From Azolla caroliniana (lineage: Eukaryota; Polypodiophyta), in assembly GCA_043228905.1 (NCBI GenBank), contig JBHGNT010000020.1, positions 6,696,001 through 6,760,000 on the forward strand: a stretch of 64,000 nt of DNA, given 5' to 3'. Under the pieces are notes generated by a model. It was not told where the DNA came from. It was given only the letters and a program-made list of their open reading frames with translations, and searched no databases. Position numbers and translations under genes: made by a program. This document shows positions 1 to 10,200 of the stretch, in pieces (position 1 is the stretch's first letter; every line of letters begins with the position of its first letter).

Positions 1-853
1 TGGCCTTCGAGGCCAACAGCTGTTGCCGTTTGGAAGCCGTCCTTGGTGTGCCGTCCGGCACTCTTCCTCGCTTCTTGGGTTGGACAGTCTGAACGGGTGG
101 CACCAGCAAGGTGAGCCACTGCGTTACGGCGTGCCATATCCTTCGTCCGTCTCGGCCTTCTTTGCCGTCTTTGCCTCTGACGATCTCGATCGCCGCACAC
201 AACCCGTCTGCGATCAATACCAGCCAATCCACCTTGATCCCTTCATAGGTGGCGATGATCATCCCTGCCCGGTTCTGCGGCATGACAGGGGGTCTAGGGT
301 ATACGTGGCCGTATTCATGGAGCACACGAGCAATTTCGCGGAACAGCATATCTCCGCCACCCTGTGTCCGGTAGCCCTTGCTGGCTAGAGAGTACTCACC
401 AAAATATCTGATGAGTTGCTCCGGGTTTGGATTGTCGATCGTTAGTATGCCTCCCTCCGGAAGGCCTGTTAATGCTCGAATCGCCTCTGCCGTTATGACC
501 TCTGTATCGATTTCCTTGATCACTTTGTCGGCTTCTTTGTGTGGCGGTACTTCCATCATCATCAAGAAGCCCTCGAGCCCGTGTTGCTTCAGCCATGTCT
601 TGGCGGCTTCCGACAGCGTTTGCGGGTCCATCTCTGGGTCGAGGTCGGATTGCGGTGATGAGGATGGATGGTGATGAGAGCGGGGTTGAGAAAGAGAGAG
701 TTCAAAAGGCGGGGGTTCTCTGTGTGCAGGTTCTCTTCTGATAATCTTGCAGCGTTTCGGTGCTTCTGTGCTCCTGGGTTCGCGAAAGTAGAGGGTCTCT
801 ACGCGCAATGGTTTTTGTCTGTGCATTCTGGCGCCTTTTTCGAGTTTGTGCAT
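1..853 (-). CDS. Extra ORF downstream of pol in G1, open at window edge, function unknown
   Basis: The frame is open from 862 to base 1 with no stop, at least 284 codons from the first in-frame ATG (853). Other possible ATGs are at 826 and 631. The N-terminal third is basic, Ser/Pro/His-rich and low complexity. From about the ATG at 631 the protein becomes ordinary globular sequence with alternating hydrophobic and charged residues, then a Lys/Arg-Gly-rich stretch near positions 180-120 and a basic tail. It lies on the same strand as pol, 150 bases beyond the pol stop, where some plant gypsy lineages carry accessory ORFs. I do not recognise a domain. It could also be the start of a neighbouring element. 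That it is intact while pol is broken is notable. Confidence is high for the reading frame, low for any function. Confidence 0.55.
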   Translation of the reverse strand, partial: MHKLEKGARMHRQKPLRVETLYFREPRSTEAPKRCKIIRREPAHREPPPFELSLSQPRSHHHPSSSPQSDLDPEMDPQTLSEAAKTWLKQHGLEGFLMMMEVPPHKEADKVIKEIDTEVITAEAIRALTGLPEGGILTIDNPNPEQLIRYFGEYSLASKGYRTQGGGDMLFREIARVLHEYGHVYPRPPVMPQNRAGMIIATYEGIKVDWLVLIADGLCAAIEIVRGKDGKEGRDGRRIWHAVTQWLTLLVPPVQTVQPKKRGRVPDGTPRTASKRQQLLASKA

Positions 854-1003
854 GTCGCGTACTTAAAATAGCATTATGTCCTGTGGTGGCGCTTTAAATG
901 CCCTCTACGTACCTTTTCGCTCCACGCTCTTTCATCCATTCATTCCTCGCTTTTGCATGATTGTTTTTTTTTTTTTTCAGTTATTATTATTATTAGTGTG
1001 ACG

Positions 1004-2386
1004 TCACATGTCCGTTGGTCCTCCCGGACCCTTACCAGCCTCATTCTCTCCGGTTCCCGGCTTTCCGTCTCTGCCGTCTTGGTGGTTGCTGTCGGTCCTT
1101 TGCTCAAACGGGTTCTTAGGCATCGGTCCTCTATATGCCTTTAACCGGAATCCGTTGACCCATTTGCCCAGCACTTCGCCGGCAAGTGTCCCCAACTGGT
1201 AGGACCCATTATACTCCCGTGTTAGCCAATATGGTTCGGTCCATCTAAACCTTAGTTTACCCGGCATCTTGCCCATCTGGGTTTGGAATACTAACACTGG
1301 TTTGCCGATTGCGAACATTTTTTCGTTACCTTTCCTGTGCCGGTCGACGAATGCTTTCCGTCGTCGTTGCTCCAATTCTAAATGTAGGATGTTGGCCAAC
1401 CGTTGTTCCTCCAGCTCACACAGCGCTGTCAACCTTATTGTCTCCGACTCCTTCTCGTTCAGCCGTTCTCGTAGTTGGATCCGTAAGCTCGGTACTTGAA
1501 ATTCTACCGGCATGACCGCCTCGAGTCCGAACGCCAACTGGAACGGTGTTGTTCGGATGCTCGTTTTGTATGCCGTCCGGTAAGCCCAAAGCGCGCTATG
1601 TAGCTTTGTGTCCCAATCTGTCTGGTTCTCGTTGACGATCTTCCGAAGGATGTTCTGGAGCGTCTTGTTTGTTGATTCTGCTAATCCGTTCGCCTGTGGA
1701 TAGTAAGGTGTGCTTCGTTTGTGGACCACGGCATAGAAGGTCGTTAGGCTTTCCACTACTTGTCCGAGAAAGTGCCCCCCTTGGTCACTTATCAATTCAA
1801 TGGGGCATCCGTAACGGCACCAGATGTACTCATATAGAAACTTTGCCGTTGACGCAGCGGTGTTATCCCGTAAAGCTTTGGCCTCCACCCATTTCGTGCA
1901 ATAATCCGTAGCAACAATAACGTACCGATTACCCGTTCTCATTGCCGGTGGCTTGAACAGTCCTACAAAGTCCAGCCCCCACTTTTGGAATGGCTCGAGT
2001 GGTAGTACCAGCTGGTGTGGCATACGAGCCTGCTCCGTTGGCTGGCCCATTCTCTGGCATAGGTCACATTCTTTTGCGTACCGTACCGCATCTCTTAATG
2101 TCGTTGGCCACCATAGGCCACTTTGCCATATTTTTCTGGCCGTCGCATCTCCAGCATAGTGACCTCCGGCAACTCCGCAGTGGGCTTCCCTTAGTATCAG
2201 TTCCTTTTCATCGCTGCGCACCGCCCGTCTCCATATGCCGTCAGCACCCTTGTGATACAGTGTGTCTTGCAGTAAGCAGAAATGTCGGCTTTGTACCGCC
2301 AAGCGTTTCCGTTCGTCCCTGTTCAGCTCTTCCGGAGGCAGTCCTGTGCTCAGAAACTGGTGCATATTTGTGAGCCACTTGTCTTC
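1004..2386 (-). pseudogene. G1 pol, integrase segment
   Basis: Retroviral-type integrase that would insert the cDNA copy into host DNA. The zinc-binding N-terminus is seen as a His-His pair around the motif AHCGVAGGHYAG followed by CDLC. The catalytic core shows all three acidic residues: GLDFVG, ISDQGGHF and NGLAESTNKT. A C-terminal TEPYWLTRE stretch resembles the GPY/F module. No chromodomain was recognised. The segment is separated from RNase H by a TAG at 2387-2389 in an otherwise continuous frame. The domain itself seems undamaged and ends in a TGA within a perfect palindrome around 997-1008. Confidence 0.85.
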
Positions 2387-2389
2387 CTA

Positions 2390-2735
2390 GGCCACTGTCT
2401 CATCTGCTGCCGTCTCCGTAGTGACTCGAAACAGCTCCGCATCCGGAAACTCATCCGGTACTCCGTCACCCGTCTCTCCGGACTCCAATCGGCTTAAGTA
2501 ATCTGCTACGGCATGCTGTATACCGGGTTGGTGGAATATTTCAAACTCGAACTCCTGTAACAATAAGGTCCACCGGGCCAATTTGCCGGTGAGTGACGCC
2601 TTGGACACCAGGTAAAGGAGTGCCGAATGATCTACATGGAAGGAAAACTTCCTTCCCAATAAATAGTGCCGAAATTTTGTCACACTGTAGATCATTCCTA
2701 GAGCTTCCCGTTCCGTAGTAGAGAGTAGTTCCGTT
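2390..2735 (-). pseudogene. G1 pol, RNase H C-terminal segment, frameshifted
   Basis: Continuation of the RNase H domain in a different frame from the upstream RT. Typical motifs are TEREALGMIYSVTKFRHYL, FHVDHSALLYL and HAVADYLSR, the last carrying the late catalytic Asp region of gypsy RNase H. The frame change comes from an additional GA/TC dinucleotide in a short run at 2721-2724; upstream and downstream halves of the same conserved block are read in two frames. Ends at the TAG of 2387-2389. Confidence 0.8.
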
Positions 2736-5700
2736 CTGCTTGGGATAGCTTCCGGCTGGCTTTGTACACTGGCCGGTACCACTTTGGTTCCGTAAGCTGC
2801 ATCAGTACGCTTCTGATTGCGATGTCGGAGGCGTCCACGAACACGTGAAATTCTTTACTCCAATCTGGAGGTTGTACTACCGGTGCCTGCGACAATAGTA
2901 CCTTGAGGGCCTTATACGCCCTATCCTCAGTATCGGTCCACTGGAATGGTGTCCGATGTACGGCGGCATGCAACGGTGTAGCCAGGTCGGCCAAGTATCG
3001 GAGCATCCGGCTGTGCCACCGGATCTGGCCTAAGAACCGGCTTAATGCCTTTGTCGTTGCCGGCGCCGGTGCTTCTAATATGGCTTTCACTTTGTCCGGG
3101 TCGACTGCAATACCTTCATGGCTCACGATATGTCCTAATAAAGTTCCACTGGACACGCCAAATACACACTTTGCCGGATTCAAGCTTAGCCGATACGCTC
3201 TACACTTTTCTAGACAAAGACGGAGGTGCTGAAAATGGTCCTGCTCCCGGCTATAGACGGCGAAATCGTCAAGGAAAACCTGCATAAAAGCCGGTATATA
3301 TTCACCAAAGATTTCCATGATGATTCTTTGAAACGTTGCCGGTGCCGTTTTGAGTCCAAACATCATCACCACGGCCACCAACACCCCCCATTCGGTGACG
3401 AATGCCATTTTCTCTTGGTCGTCGGGGTGCATCCGGATCTGATTATATCCGCTGAATCCGTCTAGGAAGCTATAGACCTCATGGCCGGCGACGGCATCCA
3501 ACACTCCATCTGTGAACGGAAGTGGAAATGCATCCGTTACCGTAGCCGCATTGAGTTTCTGGTAGTCCACGCAAACTCGAATTTTTCCGTTCTTCTTCGG
3601 TACGACTACGATCGGGCTCAGCCATGTCGCTTTCTTTACCGGACGGATAAAGCCAACTCTTAGCAATTTGTCGATTTCTTCCTTGACCTTGGCAGCATAA
3701 TTGGGATTCATTCGGTACCGTCTTTGTGCCACTGGTTTTGCGTCCTTGCTCAAGTGCACTTGATGCTGGTATAACTGAGGGTCGAGTCCTCGCATGTCTT
3801 CGTATGACCAGGCGAATACGTCGCGAAATTCCGTGAGAAGTGTTATCATCGCCGTTTTGTCTCCAGACTTCATCTCCTTGGCGATGTGCACCGGTTTTGC
3901 TTCGTCTGTGGTGCCTAAATTCACCTCTTCCAATTGCGATGCTTTTACGCGCTGTGAAACGGCCATTTCCCGTTCCAACACTTCCTGTGCTTGCCGTAAC
4001 TCCCGGATTGCGTCTTTATCCGGATCTGCTTCCGCCTCTTCCGGTTGCGGTAAGTACGGTGCTACGGCTTCGGCAATGTCAATTTCGAAGAAGGGTATGA
4101 TCTTCGGGTTTTCCTGCAGGTATTGAGCTTCTTCTTCGTCCGCTAACCCTTCGAGCATGTTGACGCATTCCGCGTACAACGGTGTACATTCCTTGCCAGT
4201 GCTCGTCCTTGGCTGTGTTGGTACCCGTACCTTGGCTTTTCCTCGCCGGAAGGTAATTATATTTTTTCGCCAATTCTGTTTGATATGTGCCGTTTTCAAC
4301 CATGGCCGCCCCAGCAATAACGGGTATGCGCCTTGTGCCTGTAATTGTAGCACTACGGCCGAGATGTGAAATGTATGCCCGCCAACGGTGACTTCTAATT
4401 TCCGTATTAATCCAGTCGGCCGCACTAAGCTTGTATCGGCCATCCGTAACCAGAACGGACACGGCTCCCACTCGTGGATTCCTAGGTCCTCACACATCCG
4501 GAGGCTTATTACATTTACCCCAGAGCCTCCGTCTATAACTGTGCCGGGGAGTTCTTTCCCTTTTACAATGGCAGTGATTACCGGACTGCTGGTGTCTACC
4601 ACTGTTGGTCCCTCCTCCGGATTCGAGAAGAGTACCGGTGCCGGTGATGGTTCTCCTGTCGTCATGGCCGTCTTCAGTCCTTCCGTGAATCTAGGCACGA
4701 GTTGTAGGAGTCTTCCTAGTGGTAACGTAATCTGGCATTCTTGCAACGCCTGCCATGTCTCGTTCTCGGAGTGACTACCGCCGGCAAGCCCTGCGGTGTT
4801 CTCCTTTTGCTGCTGTAAGTCTGTGACATTCTGCTCGTTTGCTTTCTTTACCCATTCCGTTGCTTGTTTGCGGATGGTCTCCTGTGTCTCCCATTCTTTG
4901 GCCATGCCCTTCGACCTTGTGGTCACCTGCTGCAGGTCTGCCACCTCAGGGACTACCATATTTACCGTCGGTCGTTTTTCATAGCTCTTCACCGGGCATT
5001 GGTTACTATAATGGCCTTCCTGTCGGCAGTAGTAGCAGTAGGCTTTCCGGGCATTGCTAGATTCGGCATTGTCTGTTGTACCCGGGGCAGGTCCTACGGT
5101 ACGCGCGGGGTTTTGTACCGGTTGGCTACTTGGAGCGCCTTGTTCCGGATCCCGGGGGTAGCCGCCTTTTTTTAAATGCCATTTTTTGTTAAAGCTCTTC
5201 TTATTACGGTACTCTTGATGGGGTTGCCCGTTATATCTGCCGTATTCCTCTCGTTGCTGACGATACTCGGGGGAGTGCTCCCGGTCGTACTGTTCGTATC
5301 GTCTATTGTAATCCTGGTACCGATCATGCCGGTCATAGTTCTCTCGCCGATCACCGTACCGGACATCATTTTCCCGTCGCTCGCCGTACTGGACATCATT
5401 ATCCCGTCGCTCGCCATACCGGACATTATTTTCCCGTCGCTCGCCATACCGGACATCTTGTGCCGGTCGGTCACGGTCCATTCGCCGCCAGCGTTCGTCT
5501 TCTTCATCCCGGCTGCTGCGTGGCTCAATTTGTCGGGCGAGTGGTGCTTGCCGAGTCAACAGATTATACTCGCACCTATCCGTCGTATGGCTCTTGGATT
5601 GACAGATTACACATTGCGTCCTCATAGTGCATTCTAGAGCCGAGTGTCCGGAATTCAAGCAGGTTGTGCACTGTATTGCTTGCCGAAACCGGAGGTCTTC

Positions 5701-5781
5701 ATCGGACGGTAGCGCCCGTTGAAGTGCGCCCAGCGTGAGCCAGGAGCTTGTCTTTTCCATCTCTTTCACCCGGTCAATGAC
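2725..5781 (-). pseudogene. G1 nucleocapsid-protease-RT-RNase H N-terminus
   Basis: In order: a first CCHC zinc knuckle (CTTCLNSGHSALEC), a strongly repetitive Arg/Tyr/Glu-rich linker, a second CCHC (CYYCRQEGHYSNQC), an aspartic protease with VIDGGSG in place of the usual D-S/T-G, RT, and the start of RNase H (FVDASD). RT motif A is SFLDGFSGYNQI and motif C is FLDD. This frame is the direct continuation of gag past the TAG at 5782-5784, so nucleocapsid lies after the stop. The protease triad reading DGG would be unusual if real. Neighbouring segments continue the polyprotein in the same direction. Confidence 0.85.
5178..5500 (-). repeat. Short tandem repeats encoding the RYGERR-type linker of G1
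   Basis: Between the two zinc knuckles a roughly 30-base unit is repeated, best seen at about 5330-5470, encoding a 10-residue RYGERR(E/D)NDV-like peptide four to five times. The repeats are in frame and give an Arg/Glu/Tyr-rich, probably disordered, RNA-binding linker. Confidence 0.7.
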
Positions 5782-6840
5782 CTAGTCGATGGTACTTGTG
5801 CGGAAATCGATTACCGTGCAAACCGTGCGTAGGGGTTCCCGAAGCGCATTTAGGAATATCGTCTGTAATTCCTCCTCCAGGGGTGCACGAGTAAGCTGAC
5901 TATGCATCCGTTGAAACCGGATGACAAATTGGGGAATGCTCTCCCCTGCCTCTTGCCGGATGGTATAAAATAAGCCTACCATTACGGTCTGGTCCACCTC
6001 CTTTTGAAAAAATTGCATGAATTTAGCTTTTAAATTTGCAAAGGTGTTGATGGTAGACGGGTCCTGCGTCCGGCGCCATCTTGCTACTGGTCCCTCCAAT
6101 GTGACACCAAATTCCGCTATCTTAGAGCGTTCTTCTTCTTCTGGGGTCAATCTCTGGGACACATGGTTGGCTTCCCATGTCTGTTCAAAGGCGTGCACAT
6201 GAGCTTCCGCGTCCGGATCATCTCTATACTTGGAGTACTGGAACGGCATGTCGTCGTCCGGTATCGGTGCGCAGGCTGGTAGTGTTGGTGCTCGTTCCAG
6301 AATTTTCTCCGGTGTCGGTGGTCTTTCCCGATTTGATTCCGGTGTCGGTTGTTTCTCTTCCTTTGGTGACGGAGGCCTCTCCTCCTCGACTTCCGGTGAC
6401 GGAGGTCGTTCTTCTTCTGCTGGTTCCGGGGGTTCCAGCGTTAGCACTTCCGGTTCCGGTTCCGGTGTCGGTAAGGTATCCGATCCTTCGTCCTCCGGTC
6501 CGCCCGGGGTTTCGTTGCTGCTACGGTAGTTCGTGTGCACGTTGTATTCCCCTTCGGAGTCTGATTCATATGCTGAAAAGGCCTCTGCTTCGCCTTCTCC
6601 GTTTGCCAACGCGTGGAGAAGGGATTCGGTTTCCCGGAGGCTGCTTAGGTTGCTGCCGTCATCCGGGTGCGATGTTTGCTGTAACCAATGGGAGTCATCC
6701 GCTACTCTCCGGATTACGTTGGAAAACGAGCGATCCGCTCTAATTTCCTGCGCCGCTTGCTGGAAAGCCTCGCGTCTCCTTTGCCTTTCGGCAAGGCGTC
6801 GAGTTCGATCTGTAACCAGGTCGTGCGTTGATCTAGACAT
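5782..6840 (-). pseudogene. G1 gag, capsid part, ended by in-frame TAG
   Basis: Start chosen at the ATG at 6840, because the peptide MSRSTHDL opens the basic helical N-terminus and the preceding 30 codons run through the leader. The protein has an Arg-rich N-terminus, an acidic Pro/Glu-rich middle with PPSPE-type repeats, and a capsid-like block with ARWRRTQDPSTI and FVIRFQRMHSQL typical of plant retrotransposon gag. The frame stops at TAG (5782-5784) before the zinc knuckles and then continues without shift into pol. Because the stop removes nucleocapsid from gag, a mutation is more likely than a programmed readthrough site. Confidence 0.8.
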
Positions 6841-6870
6841 CCATCCGTGTCGTCGTTCGCTGCAAAAACA

Positions 6871-6886
6871 GGAATTGTGGTTGCCA
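6871..6886 (-). promoter_or_regulatory. Candidate primer-binding site of G1
   Basis: On the minus strand a TGG-initial 16-mer (TGGCAACCACAATTCC) lies five bases inside the inferred 5' LTR end. Its position fits a tRNA primer site, but I could not match it to a specific tRNA 3' end. Confidence 0.35.
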
Positions 6887-6891
6887 AAAAC

Positions 6892-7328
6892 TGTGTTAAC
6901 TCTTCGGGCCGGACAATGGCCTAACACACAGGGTGTCTACGGGAGACACTTCACCAAAGGGTGTTACGGCAACCGGATTAGACTTCAACGCTTAATCCGA
7001 CTTAATCAAGTTACTTATTAGGATCGTCTTCATAACACGCGTAAGATATAACAATTAAGACAGAACGGCAATTAACACAAAGATATAACAACGCTTAAGC
7101 TTTCATTAATTAACCGCTAACTATTACATTGTATCCGGACCTTTAAATAGGTTTCCGGTCTGTATTACAAAACGGTGCCATCCGCACCTGTTCGGGATCG
7201 GTCCGGATCCGGAACGGCATACCGATTCCGGTCTGTCCGTCCACACTCATAGCTTAATTACAACCACATTCCTACTACTTAATTAGCTCTCCGTTTCCCA
7301 CTCTAGACTCCTTTGCCGGCCGGTAACA
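6892..7328 (-). repeat. 5' LTR of G1 (437 bp, inferred ends)
   Basis: Minus-strand sequence begins TGTTACC and ends GTTAACACA, giving TG...CA termini, and sits directly before the leader and gag. A TATA-like CTATTTAAAG is at 7150-7141 on the minus strand. The partner LTR is outside the window, so the ends are inferred only from termini and placement. Confidence 0.5.
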
Positions 7329-7331
7329 GGA

Positions 7332-8384
7332 TGTTGAAAACATCATTACTAAAAAACCTATGAATGACTCAAACATGGATACGAACCCCATACACGACGT
7401 GGGGCAATCTGTTGAAGATGTCAAACTAAATGGTGAGTTGATGTACATTCTTGTAACCATTATTGAAGTAAGTATATATTGGATTTTTCTAATGTAAATG
7501 TCACACCAATGTTGTAGTGGCCCCTATGTCCCTCTTCAATTGTGGAAGAGATTCGATAGGTATCAAATGTCACACATGTATCATTGGAGGTTCATGCATA
7601 AAAGAGGTACGATGGTTTCACAAGAAAGCTGAGATGGAGGCTCACTTATCGAAGGCACGTGGCATTAGTGTAATACTACCTCGGGGGTTGAAGATAGAGG
7701 AAGAAAAGAAATCGACCTCCATGAAGAGCACAACCACCTCATTCTTCAGCAACTACGAAAGACAACAATTGGTAAGGCGTTTTTTGGATCCTGAGCTAAA
7801 GTACAATAGATCACGTTAATCATACATGAGGAAGTTCAAGACAAGAGTGATTAACATCTTCAATGCCACTACGAACGCACTTTGAACATCCAACGAGGTC
7901 GATTTAATTGCCTAATTCATTAGCCAAGACATGGTCAGGTACGACGGGGGGAAGGAGCACCGGATGACAAAACTGAAGTTGAAGGTTGCAGTTGCGTCTG
8001 AATCTTATGTAAGTATGGTAAATGATTATGTGTGCCTCTTATGTGAGTCTAAATCTAGTGTGTGAATGGTTATGTGTGAATCTTATGTATGAATTTCAGT
8101 GTAAGAATCATGGGTTTCCCATGCCAGAAGATGTGGCAAATGTAGAGACCAATGGTGGTCAGGACCAACTGTTAGAATCGACAACCCGACAACCAAGGAG
8201 GCCGAAAATCCAAATCTACAAGACAAAAGTGGACCCATCCAAATTGCAGGACATTACATCATCCGACACAGATGAGGATGAGGACATTGGGATTGTCTTT
8301 GTTAGTCCTGGGACAGTCACGAAAACATGGGATAACACAACAAGAAATAAGTTCACTAGGTATGTCGTTATGGTGGGGGCATGA
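7332..8384 (+). pseudogene. N-terminal part of Ulp1-domain gene relic, unrecognised
   Basis: Plus-strand exon-like blocks with plausible splice sites. One is open from 7332 to 7432 and followed by GTGAGT. The next starts after TTGTAG at 7518 and reads to a stop at 7819. Another, around 8100-8360, is acidic (SSDTDEDEDIG) and followed by GTATGT. The 7820-8010 stretch reads as coding but with stops, so the gene is decayed. No domain was recognised in this part. It lies immediately upstream of the protease block in the same direction and was probably one gene with it, either a host gene fragment or the accessory gene of a DNA transposon. Confidence 0.5.
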
Positions 8385-8440
8385 GATCAAGAGTTAACTT
8401 CATGTTTTTTTATACTTGTTAATCTAGCCTAATAAACAGG

Positions 8441-9027
8441 TTTCATGTGGCTTGCCGAACACTAGATCTAGTGGTCTTTGTGACTAAGGTAGAACTATGT
8501 TCGTTGTGCATTGTAGGGGAGATGGCATCCATGTGGATGATGACCCTCTTCCACTTATGGATGGAGTACTCACAACCCCTCGAGATCGACAAGTGGTTTC
8601 ATATTGTTGATCCATTATGCGTACAACTAGAAGGGCAAAGTGATAAGGTAGAAGACATACTCACTCAGGTCCCTGAACGGGTATATGTCTTCATTCCCAT
8701 ATTGCACTCAGGGCATTGGGTGCATTGGATGAAGATGTGGCAGACTCCTACAGGTCTCGATGCCAAGAAGGTGAGGAGCCCAATTGTTTTTTGTGATCCA
8801 TTGAATAATCATCCGACATGAAGACATTGGGTGATTTGGTCGTACGAAATATCTCTAGCGCTGCGCACGACCATTGCATCATCAGCGATGAGCGGTTCCA
8901 TGTATTGTGTATCCCGGCCCAACCTAATGGGACGGATTGTGGGTATTATGTGATGCAAACCATTCGGATGTTGGTCGAGGAATTCATTCAAGGATTTGAG
9001 TCTGATGATTTTGTATGTACGGGTTAG
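8441..9027 (+). pseudogene. Ulp1/C48 SUMO-protease-like domain relic
   Basis: C48 proteases cleave SUMO-type conjugates. The catalytic landmarks are visible: His in HSGHWVHW (about 8706-8732), Asp in IVFCDPLNN (about 8783-8810), the oxyanion Gln in IPAQPNGTDCGYY and its nucleophile Cys (about 8910-8947). The His/Asp half and the Gln/Cys half are in different frames, broken at a TGA at 8819, so the gene is a pseudogene despite intact triad residues. Plant transposons, especially MULEs, often carry such domains, and a MULE transposase relic lies further right on the same strand. Preceded by an acceptor-like CAG at 8440. Confidence 0.7.
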
Positions 9028-9774
9028 GATTCAATATTAGCATTTGTTTTTGTAAGGGCTTAGGGTTGATGGCAGCTTGTGGTGTAGGGTAAGGACCCCA
9101 CGCCTGTATTCAAAGACGTGGAGCTCCTTCAAAAAATCATGGCGAAATGGGCACGAAGGACTGTGGGTTTAGGGTTATTTTAATCATTCGGAATTGTACT
9201 TTGTAACATCAAATATATGATCTCGGTGTACTATCTAATGCCGACCTTTTTTATATATTTCTTTTGTAAGCCAGTCGTATATAGCTTTTTTGTGATATAT
9301 CTTTTTTGTATATTGGCCTTGAATATTAGAATCAAGGCTGCCAACTTTTTTGTATTTTGGAATCAAGGCGGCTAACCTTTTGTTTATTCTTAGTTGTATC
9401 AATATGGTTAATTTTGTAATATCAAATCAATATTTGAATCTCATTTTGGTTGTATATGACTCAATGTGAATCTTATTCCATGTGGAGTCAGATCTTGAGG
9501 AGTTTGAGATAATGGATTAAACCTTCTCTTTTTGAAGCTTTTAGATTCATACCTATATATATGTGTGTGGGTAAACTGTGTATGCACTACTTTAGTAAGA
9601 ACCTGTTTCTTGGTTGGGGGTCTTCTTAGTTGAGCTTTTTTATCACTTTATGAGACTAATGTGGGGGAGCAGATGCTCTGCTAGTGCTGAAATCATTCTC
9701 GAAGAGCTAAATTCATGCTTTGCTAGTGCTACATATGCCCTAATAAGTCAATAATGGAGAAGATAGGAATTGTG
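9028..9774 (+). other. Non-coding, AT-rich
   Basis: No supported gene. T-rich sequence with imperfect repeats of a short AATCAAGGC-type phrase near 9310-9370. The last 100 bases share wording with 11100-11200 (CATTCTCGAAGAGCTAAA-like), suggesting that the solo LTR that follows interrupted a repetitive stretch. Confidence 0.5.
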
Positions 9775-9844
9775 TGTTGGGAGACAGGTCCCTCCGGATG
9801 GGAAGAGAAAAGAACAGTGCTAATGAACAAACTCGGCCGAGGCC

Positions 9845-10110
9845 GAGACCGGATGAGCAATACCCAGCTGCGGAGAGCCAGATGATGCAGACCCGGTGAA
9901 GACCGGATGAGGAGTACCCAGCTACGGAGAGCCGGATGATGCAGACTCGGTGAAGATCGGATGAGGAGAGCCAGATGATGCAGACCCGGTGAAGACCGGA
10001 TGAGGAGTACCCGGCTACGGAGAGCCGGATGATGCAGACCCGGTGAGGACCGAATGAGGAGTACCCGGCTACGGAGAGCCAGATGGTGCTGACCCGGTGA
10101 GGAATGCTCA
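9845..10110 (+). repeat. 54-bp minisatellite inside the solo LTR
   Basis: About five units of a 54-base repeat built on the phrase CGGAGAGCCGGATGATGCAG, one shortened to 39 bases. The C2 LTR has three. Because 54 is divisible by three, open frames run through the array on the opposite strand without being genes. Confidence 0.85.
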
Positions 10111-10192
10111 CCAGACGAAGAGACATATTTGTAAATATGTTTCTGAGAGCCCATCGAGGCTATATTTGTAAATAGCCGAAAAGTCATATTAG

Positions 10193-10200
10193 TATAAATA
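10193..10200 (+). promoter_or_regulatory. TATA box of solo LTR
   Basis: TATAAATA within an inverted repeat of AGTCATATT arms. The same box occurs in the C2 LTRs on the minus strand. Confidence 0.55.

Larger units (their letters stand above)
1..7328 (-). mobile_element. Ty3/gypsy LTR retrotransposon G1, left end outside window
   Basis: Reading right to left, the order is 5' LTR (7328-6892), candidate primer-binding site, gag, nucleocapsid-protease-RT-RNase H-integrase, then an extra ORF that leaves the window at base 1. Integrase after RNase H defines Ty3/gypsy. The 3' LTR is not in the window, so insertion age and target duplication cannot be judged. Coding capacity is broken by an in-frame TAG in gag-pol (5782-5784), a 2-bp slip in RNase H (2721-2724) and a TAG before integrase (2387-2389), so this copy is probably not autonomous. 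The RT motif C is FLDD and the gag C-terminus carries two CCHC knuckles. Confidence 0.9.

Noticed and set aside
5782-5784. Programmed gag-pol readthrough
   Set aside because: Nucleocapsid lies downstream of the TAG, which would remove it from gag. Kept only as a testable alternative.
6177-6743. Open frames on the plus strand opposite G1 gag
   Set aside because: Shadow of the Pro/Glu-rich gag coding region, whose codon bias keeps other frames open. No recognisable protein.
7332-9027. Intact host SUMO protease gene
   Set aside because: Stops in the 7820-8010 block and a frame break inside the catalytic domain.
9729-10187. Long repetitive open frames antisense to the solo LTR
   Set aside because: They exist only because the 54-bp LTR repeat is divisible by three. 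The sequence is LTR, and the frame has no start context or homologous protein.
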